A DNA stretch of 30,650 nt from Brachionus rotundiformis (GCA_016802295.1 JAESIW010000137.1:4695694-4726343), one strand, 5' to 3'; positions 12,146 through 22,138 are shown, counted from the first letter of the stretch. Program-made: numbers and translations. The notes: generated by a model from the sequence alone, not told the origin.

Positions 12146-12372
12146 TAGGGGTGGGAAACCGGTTCAATTTTGAATAACAGAAGTATTAAGAAAAAAATAT
12201 TTCTTTTTCAATTTTTTTTATAAGAATTGAATTTTTCTCAATTTTTTAATTGAAAAAATATAAAATTTATAAGGAATAAAAGTTGTTCGATCGAAAATCT
12301 TCTTTTGATTCTTCGGATATAATCGGTTTAATACAAAACCGGTTCATTTTTGGAACCGGTCTCCCACCCCTA
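12146..12372. mobile_element. hAT-like MITE, 227 bp
   Basis: The left end TAGGGGTGGGAAACCGGTTC (12146-12165) is the reverse complement of the right end (12353-12372) at 19 of 20 positions. The TAGGGGTGGG start resembles hAT-superfamily terminal repeats. The flanking 8-mers GCTCGAAA (12138-12145) and GTTGGAAC (12373-12380) match at 5 of 8 positions, as an eroded 8-bp target duplication might. A further AACCGGTTC copy lies subterminally at 12337-12345. The interior is A/T-rich with no transposase, so the element is non-autonomous and probably old. The short open frames over the right half are not coding. Confidence 0.7.
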
Positions 12373-14352
12373 GTTGGAACAAGTACAATTTTTAATGGTA
12401 ATTTGGATGAGAAATTCAAAAGACCACTAAGTATTGCGAGTTTTCTATCCATTTTATGCCAACAATTGGCAGTTCCAAGCAATTTTAATCATTTTTTTTA
12501 ATTATAAGCGAAATAAATTCTTGCTTGCTATTCATTTAGGAATACATAATTAAGAATTCTCTCAAGGGTCCAAATAAACGATTCTGCTATCTTTTTTATT
12601 TATTTGTAAGATAGCCAGACAGGTTGGAACGGAACTTGGTCCTTCCTTTCAGCTAAATGATTTGAATAAAATGATTGTTAGTCTTTTTTTACAAAAAATT
12701 CCTCATAATGATTCTGTTATCTTAATTATTATCTAATAGATCATTAAATTAAAAAAAAAGTTATAATCAACTACAGAAGAGTTTTAGCACAATTTATCTA
12801 TAAAGTAAATGATAAAGATTTTAAAAATTAATTCTAAAGTCAAGTAAATATTTTGGTTAATTGGATAGATGTTGGTTTGGTTGGATAGCCCATTACCATA
12901 CAGATGATTGATATTTTCAAGCAGATAAATTAAACTTTATTCTGGTATGTGTTCGAAATTGTGGGGCTATGGAAGCCTCGTTGATAAGGCATCGAAAATA
13001 GCACAAATTTCAATAGCTTAATTGAGTTCGTGCTGGTATAATATCAAACGAAACTAATTAAAATAAACAAAATCTCAAATTTTTGTTTATTTCAAACGGA
13101 ACCAAGAAAATACAAAAAAAATAATAAAAAAAGGTGATAAAGTTTCGAATATTTGGTGACACATTTCAAACAAATATTCGAATGCTCAAAAATTTCTGCT
13201 ATTTGACGGCTTCATATGCTTGCTCAGCGTTCGCATTATCTCTTAGAAAAATAAAAACTAAATTTTTTCTCTAAACAGTTAATTCAATTTAAATTTTTCA
13301 AAAAAATATATAGCCAAACAATAGCCGATAATAAAACTATTCGTAAACATTAAATACCGAACAGTATTTTTAATCTAATTTGGGCATTTTTATCACCGAA
13401 AGAGCAGGTTTTTTTCCTATAAAAACCAAACATTACTCAATATTAACACATTAGTATATTTTATACAAAGAGAAACCGTATTACATAAGCATATTATTCA
13501 ATAAAGTCATTTTAAATTAAAATTAAATTGGCTACTCGCATGAATTTATTATCCTGTTTATTATTTATTTTTTTTAAATTTAGCTTGATTGCTTAGAAAA
13601 TTAGTAATTACACGAGCTCTATTTTACGCATGGTCAAATTTAGACAAGATTTTAAAAAAATTAATTTTTAGCATATTTTTCTTTAGGTCATTAGAATTAC
13701 GAAAAACATGCGTTGGTCCAATAGAGCGCCTAAACATATTGATCTAGCCTAGGGCTATTTGATTTTGTTCGTACATATTTTTTGCTCATATTTTCCACCA
13801 AATTAAACACTTTTATATCAATCAATGAGAATTAAAATGATTAATTAAGCTGGAATTAAGTCTTTTCTAGCCGTTCAGCAAAAATAAAAATTTCCTCACC
13901 TGCACTACAAATATTAATTTACTTTTTTCTACATTGTTTGTTGGATGGCGATTTTTCAATTTCTTTAAATTTTCCACAGAAAATTAATTAATTTAGAAAA
14001 AAAAAATTTAAATCTTTGGGTCTAAATAGGCCCAGTTTAAACAAAAGTTTATAATAAATTAACTTTGTCCTAATATTTATTTTATCTTTTTTTTTAGATC
14101 AATAAACTTACAGATTTATTCAAATGTTTATCTCATCTAAACATTGGACATAGAAATTTTATCTGATTTTACCTTTTTCGTTTATCGAATAGAATTTACG
14201 AAAACTATCACCTTTACGAACAAAAAAAAATATTCTACTGATTACTAATTTGTTAATTGTGACAAATTAAGCATTGGATTTTTTTTAATCATTAGAGCAT
14301 ATCTAATTTTTGAGTCGTCACTTGGTAAACCAAGAAATAAAAATAATTCAGT

Positions 14353-14360
14353 TATAAATA
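14353..14360 (+). promoter_or_regulatory. TATA box of the ephrin gene
   Basis: TATAAATA lies 86 nt before the first ATG of the ephrin. An initiator-like TTCAGC follows at about 14373-14378, somewhat closer to the TATA than usual. This would give a 5' leader of roughly 60 nt. TATA-like strings are frequent by chance here; position is the argument. Confidence 0.45.
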
Positions 14361-14438
14361 GACGTCAATTTATTCAGCTAAAAACATTAAGCAAACATTT
14401 TCAAAATATTTTCTAAACACTGAATTTTTATTATTAAA

Positions 14439-15200
14439 ATGATAAATCCGGATATAAATTGGAGTAGAAAATTCAATAATATGATAAAAATGATTTTTTT
14501 GCTAATTGCATTAGTTGGTATGGTCCAATCGAGCATGAATATAGTCAAGTTACCATCTTTGTACTGGAGTACCAATAATCGTTTGTTCACGGACATAGCT
14601 GATACCAGTTACTACCTCAAATTAAATGCGCATATTGGAGACAGCATCGATCTAGTGTGTCCCAGAACGTCCCTAAACGACAATACCTACGAATACTCTC
14701 TCATTTATAAAGTAGGTTCCAAGTACGAATTTGACAATTGCTTAATTAACCCGGAAAATTATGAGACAGTGCCCATTTTGAAATGTGACAAAATAAATTC
14801 AATCAATTCAGTTAAGTTTACCATCTATTTTGTGAAATATTCACCAGTTCCAAATGCACTTGAATTCGAGGAAGACAAAGAGTACTATTTTTTGTCCACA
14901 TCGAGCGGTGCCAAAGAGGGCATCAATCACCAAGCAGGTGGTTTATGCTCAAAGTTTAATATGAAATTTTCAATTAGAATAAATTCTAATCAAAATTCAA
15001 GTCTATTGCAAAAATTGGTACAAAAAAGTGACACTGGCTTAAATGAGTCTGGTAAAAGCAATGTAGCAAATAATTTGGCTCTTCAATCAGTTTCTCAATT
15101 GTCCAAATTGGATCTGTTTACATCTGGATCGACTATTTTTAAACCAAATTGGACTATTTTTATTTTAGTTAATTTTTCAATTTTTTTCATCCTTGCTTAG
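14439..15200 (+). CDS. Ephrin, GPI-anchored type, single exon
   Basis: Membrane-tethered ligand of Eph receptor tyrosine kinases in cell-cell contact signalling. The 253-residue frame has a hydrophobic signal segment (about 15-32). The ephrin ectodomain (about 36-182) contains LYW at 41-43, the IGDSIDLVCP motif, the Y.LIYKVGS.YEFDNC strand, P.LKC, VKFTIYF, and EDKEYYFLSTSSG. The four cysteines expected for two disulfides are present (74, 101, 116, 170). A Ser/Asn-rich stalk with N-glycosylation sequons follows. The chain ends in a hydrophobic tail (238-253) with no cytoplasmic region, as in GPI-anchored A-type ephrins, with a possible attachment site near Ser229-Ser231. The ATG at 14481 would give a more compact signal peptide than 14439. 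No introns are needed, unlike most animal ephrins. The family is clear; the A/B orthology of invertebrate ephrins is not assignable. Confidence 0.93.
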   Translation: MINPDINWSRKFNNMIKMIFLLIALVGMVQSSMNIVKLPSLYWSTNNRLFTDIADTSYYLKLNAHIGDSIDLVCPRTSLNDNTYEYSLIYKVGSKYEFDNCLINPENYETVPILKCDKINSINSVKFTIYFVKYSPVPNALEFEEDKEYYFLSTSSGAKEGINHQAGGLCSKFNMKFSIRINSNQNSSLLQKLVQKSDTGLNESGKSNVANNLALQSVSQLSKLDLFTSGSTIFKPNWTIFILVNFSIFFILA

Positions 15201-15329
15201 AATATCTAACAGTGTAAACAAGCACCCGATCGACTCTAAACTATGTATATTATCATCATATATATTTTTTTCAATTGTAATATATATTTGTAAATTTATT
15301 TAATATTTTTTATAATAATACCTTTTTGA

Positions 15330-15335
15330 AATAAA
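15330..15335 (+). terminator. Candidate poly(A) signal of the ephrin gene
   Basis: AATAAA lies about 130 nt after the ephrin stop codon at 15198-15200. It is followed by T-rich sequence from about 15350, as expected downstream of a cleavage site. Confidence 0.5.
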
Positions 15336-16084
15336 ATTCAAGTTAAATAAATTTTTTGTTTTAATTTAATTATCGGTCATTTTGATGATGGTTTTGCTTT
15401 ACACTTTAAACAAAAATTGAGCTCTTTGTTTATACAAGATTATTTTTTTTTATTTCTTAAGGAAATAGTTTAACAACATCTTAATCTATCTTTGAGTTTT
15501 TATTACAAGGAAAATATTCGACGTGTAAGGATTAACGGGTCCTCTATCAAATATCAATAATGTTTGTATTAGAATTAGGTTTTCTTTTTCTGATATGTTG
15601 ACGATATCTTATCAAGCTAGAAGAGTTAAACAATTTTATCTTTTCAAACTTCAAAATCTTATCTAGTTTTATCTGATCGACCTCATGTTGATCTAAATTA
15701 GATAAAAAAATACATAAATGTTCCCAGATTTTTAACACTTTTTTTTTTTTTAGGAGGGACAATACCTTTACCTAAAATTTGAAGTTAATTTAATTATACT
15801 AAATATGATAACTTGTTTAATAATACCCACCACATACTTCTAAATTATATTAGAAAAAATTATAACTTAAATTATTAACTTCTTTAACTTCTGGACTATA
15901 AACAAGCTCTGGCTTTTCGTATCTTTCTTTAAGCCATATTAAATAAGCTATTTAAATCAGTTTTAAATTTTGAATTTTACAAGATGCTTAAATAACAATT
16001 GTTGTCGGATTTGATTTTGTGTTCAAATTTAAAAAAATATAAATCTTTTAATTATATAATTTAATTAAAAGTTAATTTTTAGAC

Positions 16085-16825
16085 ACTTAACATGAGTGTG
16101 TGAGCCCACCACTGCCATTGGACAGTGTTGAGTTGTAGCAGCCTATTCCATTAAATATATCCAAAGTAGCTTTGCTTTAAATTTTACCAAATTTTCCTGT
16201 AACTTATTCCAGTGTAGAACTACTCTGTTTTAAAGGCATAATCTTTTCTAATTGGACTATTAGACCGATTAGACCTTTTATTACTGATCTATTTACCAGA
16301 TCGCTGAACATGGTTAACTTTTCTAATCCACTGGAATAATTAGTGAATGATTCACTAATTTGTACATTTCAATCAAATTTCTTCTCACTCTTTTCCACTC
16401 AACTTTGTCAAAACCGCTCTAGCTAGCCTCAATTGATACGAAATTCTTCTTAGCGATACAGCCATCTTTGCTGTTTCTGTTCCTTCTCAAACTCATTCAT
16501 ATCACTTTTCATGCTTAGATTCCAAGCCTGCATTGTTCAGTCTAGGTGAGGTCTATCCATTGATGTATACAGTATAAACCACAACTTCTCCTCTATGCTT
16601 ATAAACGTTCTTTAGCATTCCAAGAACCCTATTCACTTACGCACATATATTTTTAGCTTGGCAGGTCCAGTTTAAATCTGATGAGACCATCACAACCAGA
16701 TTCCTCTCACACTCTGCGGTTATCAATATCGACTTGCTCTCACCACTTTTTAAAACATATCTATGCCTTGCATTTAGTCTGCCAAAATGTATCACTTTGT
16801 ACTCATCAGCACACAGTCCCATAAA
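16085..16825 (-). mobile_element. Dead non-LTR retrotransposon, RT C-terminal part
   Basis: On the minus strand the 16637-16822 frame reads ...EYKVIHFGRLNARHRY... then VVMVSSDLNWTCQAKN, the region after the reverse transcriptase palm of LINE-type elements (consensus roughly KCKVMHFGR...DLGVIVSSDLKW). After an in-frame stop the pattern continues as VNRVLGMLKNVYKHR. A frameshift then gives DRPHLD and QAWNLSMKSDM. Further frames end with NRVVLHWNKLQENLVKFKAKL and a stop at 16143-16145. The tail to about 16085 is probably element 3' UTR. Several stops and frameshifts make it inactive. There is no endonuclease and no RT palm, consistent with 5' truncation. The RT similarity is from memory of LINE consensus patterns; clade (CR1 or Jockey-like) is not determined. 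Confidence 0.8.
16338..16360. repeat. 23-bp near-perfect palindrome
   Basis: AATTAGTGAAT and ATTCACTAATT flank a single central G. It lies inside the degraded retrotransposon interval, in a portion where element coding is not clear. Confidence 0.6.
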
Positions 16826-17410
16826 TTAAGCAAACTATGTTTTTCCATTACCAAATATTATCCTCAATATTGAAGACATAAAAATTAAGTAAAATAAAGA
16901 ATATTTCAATTTTTTTCAGACAATTGGTCAATCTAAGATTTAGTTCTTTGTTTAAGATAAAAACGCTAAGTTTTATTCCAAACTGAAAACAAATTACAGA
17001 ATTGAAAGACATTAATTAATTAATTGTATCATTAAAATTTAAGGTTTAATTGAGAATCAAACCAAGGACATGGTTGATTTTTGCTATCTTTAACCTTTTT
17101 TAATGGGCATTTTTCATATTTGAAGCTCAAATTTCTTACATTTTTTTGATTTTTCTGATATTCAATTAATTAGCGAAGTAAAAAAGTAAGTGACTTTCTA
17201 AAAGTTATTTTATAAAAAGATCGATTTATTTAAAACAAATATTTTAAAATAACTATAATAATTTACAATTAATTTTTACAAAAATTAAATTCGAGACATT
17301 TTTTAAATATCTATGGCTAATCTTTTAGTTAGAATTTACATTTAAAATTATTACACTAATTGTTTAAAACAAAGAGTAATTGAATAAAAATCTTCGAACA
17401 AAATAAAATC

Positions 17411-18885
17411 TTAATTATTATTATTAACTAATCTTTGGATCAACAATGGTTTTTCAGTAATAGACGGCTTCTCAAGATACTTAATTGGCTCACATGGGAC
17501 TAAAATTTTAGCGCTCATGAGCTCTGCTGAGCAAACAGGCTCGAAATTATCAACAAAACGCTTGACAACTTGATCACCAATTTTTTGTTTAAGCCATCGA
17601 TGAGTTTTATTATATTCATAGCTGAAGCTTAAAGTTAATGATATATCATCTAATTTGGTTAATTTTATTTGTAATGTTTGATTGTCAAAATTAATTTTTG
17701 TAAATGGAAGTTTTTTATCATGTTTAAAATGTCTTAAAATTTGAGGATCGAAATCATATCCATTTAGAACTAGGTCTATTTCGGTCGCAGAGGGATTTAT
17801 TTCGCAATTTTTCATCCATCCATTTAAAATGGAGCCTGATATGGTATAATAGTTATGAAAAGATTCCAAAACTGATTTCACATAGACCAGCTTTTGAGAT
17901 ATGCCAATTTCGCTATTTTTATCAAATTGGTATTTTGATCCAAAATCACCCGAATAATTGCCTAATGGTTTAGCCAAACTACACTCAACAAACTCGGAAT
18001 ATTTAAAGTCGAACAAAAATTTATCAATAACTTTTGGTATCCTAATTGTCTGAAATTCTCGATCAATTACTTCAACAGTTTCAAACCTAATATAACATTT
18101 TTATTTATTCTATTTAAAATATTTTATTTTAAATAATTTTACTTGTTAAGAGCTCTTGGTTTATCGCTGAACAATTTTAATAGGCCGTCGATCTGATATT
18201 CATCTTTGGGTATCCATAAAAAAGTACCCCGCTTGTACACCGTGACCACCTGTACAGTCAAAAGGCCACATTTGACATAAATACTAGCCAAAATTTTAAT
18301 CGTAAAATATTCTGTAAAAACAGGTATAATATAACAACTAAAATTTTTTATTGATTTTAAATCCTAAATAAAACATTAAGATAATTTTTTAAATTAAAAT
18401 TAAAATAAAATTTGTTTTACTTCTAAAAAATTAATTGAATCTTGAATATTGATTCCATAAGTGACCAAAGAGTATTCTTTATATTTTAGAAAATCAGCTA
18501 TAAGGAGAGATTCGGTTTCGATAGTGTTGCCAAGTTCTTTATTAAGCTCAATTAAAACTCCTATGTCCAATAGATAAACATTATTTTTGGACAAAATATT
18601 GTTTAAATGGAAAATTGTGCTTGATGTTACATTTAAAGAACTAGGTTTATATGAATAACTTGACATGGTGTTGATCATTTCAGAAGTGAAAAGCTCGTTA
18701 AGATAAAAGAAAAAATTGAAATGGTCAAGATGTAGACTCTTTTGGTGTTCATTTATGTCCATAGAAAAGGGCGAATCGTCGAGCTTGCCGTGATAAACAT
18801 ACAAATTCCATTGAAACATGTAGAAACCCATCATAAATATGTAGGTAGATCTTTTTTTATAAAGATTGTATAAAAAACGTCTCAT
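17411..18885 (-). CDS. Fukutin-like Golgi glycan-transfer protein, three exons
   Basis: Fukutin (FKTN) family, LicD-type nucleotidyltransferase fold, which in vertebrates acts in the Golgi to add ribitol phosphate to alpha-dystroglycan. Exons 18421-18885, 18143-18363 and 17411-18086, introns 57 and 56 nt, phases consistent, 453 residues (human fukutin 461). A short basic N-terminus and a hydrophobic segment (about 14-31) predict a type II membrane anchor. Conserved stretches are NVYLLDIGVLIELNKELGN (102-120), the strands leading to YKRGTFLWIPKD, F(V)EC, the core SGSILNGWMKNCEINP (312-327) and a C-terminal ILVPCEP. Two departures stand out. The DxD metal motif appears as Glu331-Ile-Asp333, and the arginine usual after the LGW position is absent. 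The tail ends soon after PCEPIKYLE with four asparagines. Family assignment is good; catalytic activity is uncertain. Confidence 0.8.
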
Positions 18886-19353
18886 CTTTGGTGATATTTT
18901 GTTGAAAAATTAAAATTTAAAATTGAGTAAACGAGTTTTTTCATAATACAAGTTGCCATGAAAACTTCGCAGCCAAATAATGCATTTTTTTTTAATTCCA
19001 AATAAGCTTGACACAATTCAAAAATTTTATAATTTTTATTTTTTTTGTTTATAATTATTATTTATATAAAAGTGTTTAATTCTAAGAACTTAATTTTAAA
19101 GCTTAATAAGGTTTTAAATTCATTGACCATAAAGCGCACTTACTAGAGTAAGCTTTATGTAAAATTTTTTAAAATCCTTTATTTCTATCATAAAATAATT
19201 TTCATTCATTTTTTTGTTTCATTTTCTGAATGAAATAAAATTTGGCCTAGATGAGAAGTTTATAAGGCGGATTTTTTTTGAGTAGTGATAAATAGAACTA
19301 TTTCCGAAATAATGTTAAAAAATTAATGAAATTAGTTGTTTAGATCATCTTAA

Positions 19354-19601
19354 TCAGTTCATTAGCCCATCACCAAGAGCACTTAAACGAAAATTCATAA
19401 CATGCTGTACATCTGGTTCATTTCCATGGATAAAAACTCCAAACCTGATATCAGGAATCAAACTATTTTAAAACGCCAAATAACTTAATTGAATAAAATC
19501 ATTCACTTTTTAGTCTATATTATCATCATTATTGCTCACTATTTTACTTAAAAAACAGAATTTTATTTGCCAAGACCAAGATGATGCCGTGAGATTTATA
19601 G
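19354..19601 (-). pseudogene. Orphan pair of coding-like exons, unknown product
   Basis: The minus-strand segment 19354-19462 encodes a balanced 35-residue end, including LIPDIRFGVFIHGNEPDV then QHVMNFRLSALGDGLMN and a TGA. An AG acceptor precedes it. A preceding segment 19548-19601 has an AG acceptor and an AA|GTAAAA donor. Splicing it across an 85-nt intron keeps the frame (...KSHGIILVLANKILFF joined to NLIPDIRF). No start ATG and no further upstream exon could be found, so this is either the 3' end of an unseen gene or a relic. I do not recognise the protein. The residue composition is much less Lys/Asn-rich than random frames in this window, which is the main argument for a coding origin. 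Confidence 0.35.
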
Positions 19602-20507
19602 CTAAAGTTTTTTATGCTGCATCAGTTAATAAGTTTGAAATAATTAGCATTTCCTTTTTGTAATTACTAACAGAAAAAATTTAAATATCAATTTAAATTT
19701 TAAAACACTAATTTGAAATCTATTTTTCTTCTTCAATTTGATATATTATAATTTTAAATCTTTTATTACAAGAATTTTTTTAATTTAAATTCTTGTAAAA
19801 ACCTATTTAATAGGTTAATTGATAATAGTTAGTTTAAAAAAAAATCAATCTCAAATGAATTCAAACTAAAATACCTAACCTATATGGCACTTAACTAAAA
19901 TAGTTTTACGAAATAGAAAATTAAAACAAAGTTTAAAAAAAATTTTTTTTTAGATTTAATAAGAGCTTTAGTTATTTGTCAATAATTTCTAATAGTTTAA
20001 AGATTTTTGAGTTAAAGATTATTATTTTTTTGGTTTAATTTAGAATCAAAACTGAGTTTAAAATAAAAAGCTGTGATAAATATTCTTTTGAAAATTAGAA
20101 TCTAAAAATTACAAGTTGAAATGGTATAATTATAAAATTAAGTGAACAATAAAATTAAAAAAATATTAATTAAATTTAATTAGCTATGTATTTTATTTTT
20201 TATTATTAAAATTGATTGAAAGTTATTTGTTGTTCAAATTCATTTATTTAATTCAAAATTAGCCTTTTTCACATGAGAAAAACGAATTAAATTCAAAAAC
20301 TTCAGGTGAAAAAAATAAAAATTATTTTTTTAATTTTTTTTTTCATTATTTAAGTGTTTTGACATATTTTGCTCATTTTAAATCAAATTAAAAAGGCAAA
20401 CAAAAAATTTTCAGCAACTTTCTAAGACGCTAAAATTGAAAACAATCTTGATAAAATTTTAAAAACATTTTAAAACATCAACAATAATAAAATAAGCTAA
20501 AATTTAT

Positions 20508-20788
20508 TCAAATTATATATTTATTTAAAGAATATTTTAGACAAAGTCCTGACCGTGGAGAATGGAATTTAAATTGATTAAAATAATCTTTGAAAAGATC
20601 TTCTTTTGAAAGATCAGTGAGCACAATTTTGATATAGAATAAAAAATTATTTTTATTTTTAAATTTTATTTGCTTACTATCATTAATTGCTAAAATATGA
20701 AAATTATAGTATATTTTAGTTCCAAAGGCGTATCACTGGTATTTACAAACCCAATTCAAAGCATTTAAATAAAATTCCAAATAATAGG
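20508..20788 (-). CDS. Orphan terminal exons downstream of laminin-G gene
   Basis: Minus-strand 20508-20689 is open for 59 codons from a TTCATATTTTAG|CA acceptor to a TGA that overlaps an AATAAA (20503-20508). It reads ...FYIKIVLTDLSKEDLF and ...FHSPRSGLCLKYS. A 57-nt intron (donor GTAAAT at 20746, length typical of this window) would join it to a short exon 20747-20788 (YYLEFYLNALNWV in the matching phase). No start codon lies between these and the laminin-G stop at 20882. They would therefore have to be alternative 3' exons of that gene, for example from the phase-1 donor A|GTATAA within its last exon, or chance. Function unknown. Confidence 0.3.
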
Positions 20789-20881
20789 CTAAAACTATAC
20801 ATCAGGGAATGTTTTTTTTTAACTAGAAGCAAAAATAATTCTCTTTTCTTTTAAATAGATAACTTTCAAATTAAATCATAT

Positions 20882-22138
20882 TTAGTACCAATTTCTTAGT
20901 CGTGGATTCATGTTGCTTGGAGTTCCATACCATTTTATACTTTCTCCATTGACTGAAAAATTTCTCATTTCACCGATAAAAAACTCCCTTGATCTACATG
21001 CGAAAGGAGGCTTTATAGTTCCTTTGATTTGAAATTAATAAATTTTTTCATAGCTAAAATAAAAATCCAATATACCTGGATGTCCAGCGACAAAAAGATC
21101 GCCCCTAATGGGATAAACAAGCTCATGTCTGTGACGCTTGGCATAAAACTCATTTTTGACTTTCATTGTCATGCAATTGCCATTAAATTGAATGCTAACA
21201 TTGACCCATATGTCGTTGTTAAGTGAGGATGATGGAAATTCTGTCCAACAGCTGTCAGGCTCTCCGTCGATTAGCATAGTTGCTTTAAGCTTTAATAAAT
21301 TTAAATAATTATCTATAAACTTTATTTCTAATAAAAAAAATTATACTTGAGAATTGTAAAGCTCTACAAAAAATGAATCACTACTCGATGGGTCAACAAT
21401 AATCATTAATATGCCATTTTTGGCTGCTGTTTTAAAATCAAATGATACTTTAAATTCATCTTTGATTGTAAAATGTTCAGCTTTTAAAATTAAAAAATTG
21501 GTTTGACTTGTTTTTATAATATTCAAAATTAAATTACTTAATAAGCCAAATGAAGAACCATTAAAGATAGCACCTAGTTGATGACTTCGATTCACTGGTA
21601 AAAAAGAAGGACTTGCCTTTACCAAACAACCCGCAAGACTTAATCCTGAATCGTTTTCAGAATGCTTGACATAAGTGACTTGACGATTGTTGTCATTATT
21701 GTCATAAAAATAAGTAACACTTGAGTTCTCGCAGTCGCTATCTGAAGAAGATGAAGAAGATAGCTTGGATAGCTGAGACAGTGATTTGGACCTGAGGGCA
21801 GATGATGACAAAGATCGTCTGCGGGTTGATTCAAATGATTCAGTCAGGTTATATTTGTAATTGGATTCCTGGAACTGGTTTTGGTCAAAAATTTTGGTCG
21901 AGCTAGCAAAACTTGGTTTTTCATGTTGCACCTTGATGTTAATGACATTTTCATTTCGGGAGTTTGAGCGAAAACTTTTTGGTCGTGACTCGCGATTTAT
22001 GCTCACTATAGAAGTAACTGATGGAACTCGAACCATTGTCACTGCAGGTCTTGCTGGACTCTCAATCCGCTGGCGTACTGTCTGATTAACAGACTCATAT
22101 AGGTATTTATCACTTACCAACGTGCGTCTATAAGACAT
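20882..22138 (-). CDS. Laminin-G-domain protein without signal peptide, three exons
   Basis: Exons 21347-22138, 21076-21289 and 20882-21021 (introns 57 and 54 nt, phases consistent) give 381 residues. Residues 1-180 are disordered: Arg/Ser-rich with acidic and Ser runs and many possible phosphorylation sites. Residues about 187-365 form one laminin-G-like domain: QLGAIFNGSSFGLL, FKVSFDFKTAAKNGILMII, FFVELYN, a W.NVSIQFNGN strand, then FIGEMRNFSVNG. Such domains are normally extracellular receptor or matrix modules, but here no signal peptide or membrane segment exists. An in-frame TAA 9 nt before the ATG excludes a nearby upstream extension. Thus the protein is predicted cytosolic or nuclear, or is exported by another route. 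The tail ends RNWY; a GT at the final Trp codon could splice to a form ending RNC, matching the terminal Cys usual in this domain. Domain call is good; role unknown. Confidence 0.75.

Larger units (their letters stand above)
4426..14438. other. 10-kb gene-poor region between TTLL10 and ephrin
   Basis: Apart from the entries listed separately (small ORF 5045-5182, tandem hairpins 12014-12063, MITE 12146-12372, TATA box 14353-14360), I see no gene here. The two flanking genes are transcribed away from each other, so the region holds both promoters. Low-complexity A/T runs dominate. More complex patches occur around 8930-9140, 9650-9780, 11210-11540 and 11950-12120 and read like decayed coding or mobile DNA. 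An (AT)n run lies at about 6349-6364. Perfect hairpins occur at 4867-4902 and 13144-13182. Distal regulatory elements for the ephrin gene are a reasonable expectation but not visible by eye. Confidence 0.6.
15201..17410. other. Intergenic region with a retrotransposon relic
   Basis: Holds the ephrin 3' UTR, the retrotransposon fragment described separately, and the 3' flank of the fukutin-like gene, which has a minus-strand AATAAA at 17225-17230. A 71-codon minus-strand open frame at 15547-15762 is lysine-rich, unrecognised and of a length expected by chance. I see no other gene. Confidence 0.6.
18886..20881. other. AT-rich region with orphan coding-like exons
   Basis: This lies between the fukutin-like and laminin-G genes. 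Most is A/T-rich with no frame of note. Two minus-strand patches look like exons and are listed separately (19354-19601 and 20508-20788). A perfect 12-bp stem occurs at 19766-19777 and 19787-19798. Confidence 0.55.

Noticed and set aside
12267..12501. Overlapping ORFs of 71-72 codons on both strands
   Set aside because: They run through the right half and flank of the MITE and have no protein-like motifs.
15547..15762. 71-codon minus-strand ORF
   Set aside because: Lys/Ile/Asn-rich, no motif, no splice context; chance-level length.
21861..22085. 74-codon plus-strand ORF opposite the laminin-G gene
   Set aside because: Antisense shadow of exon 1; the sense frame has clear domain similarity.
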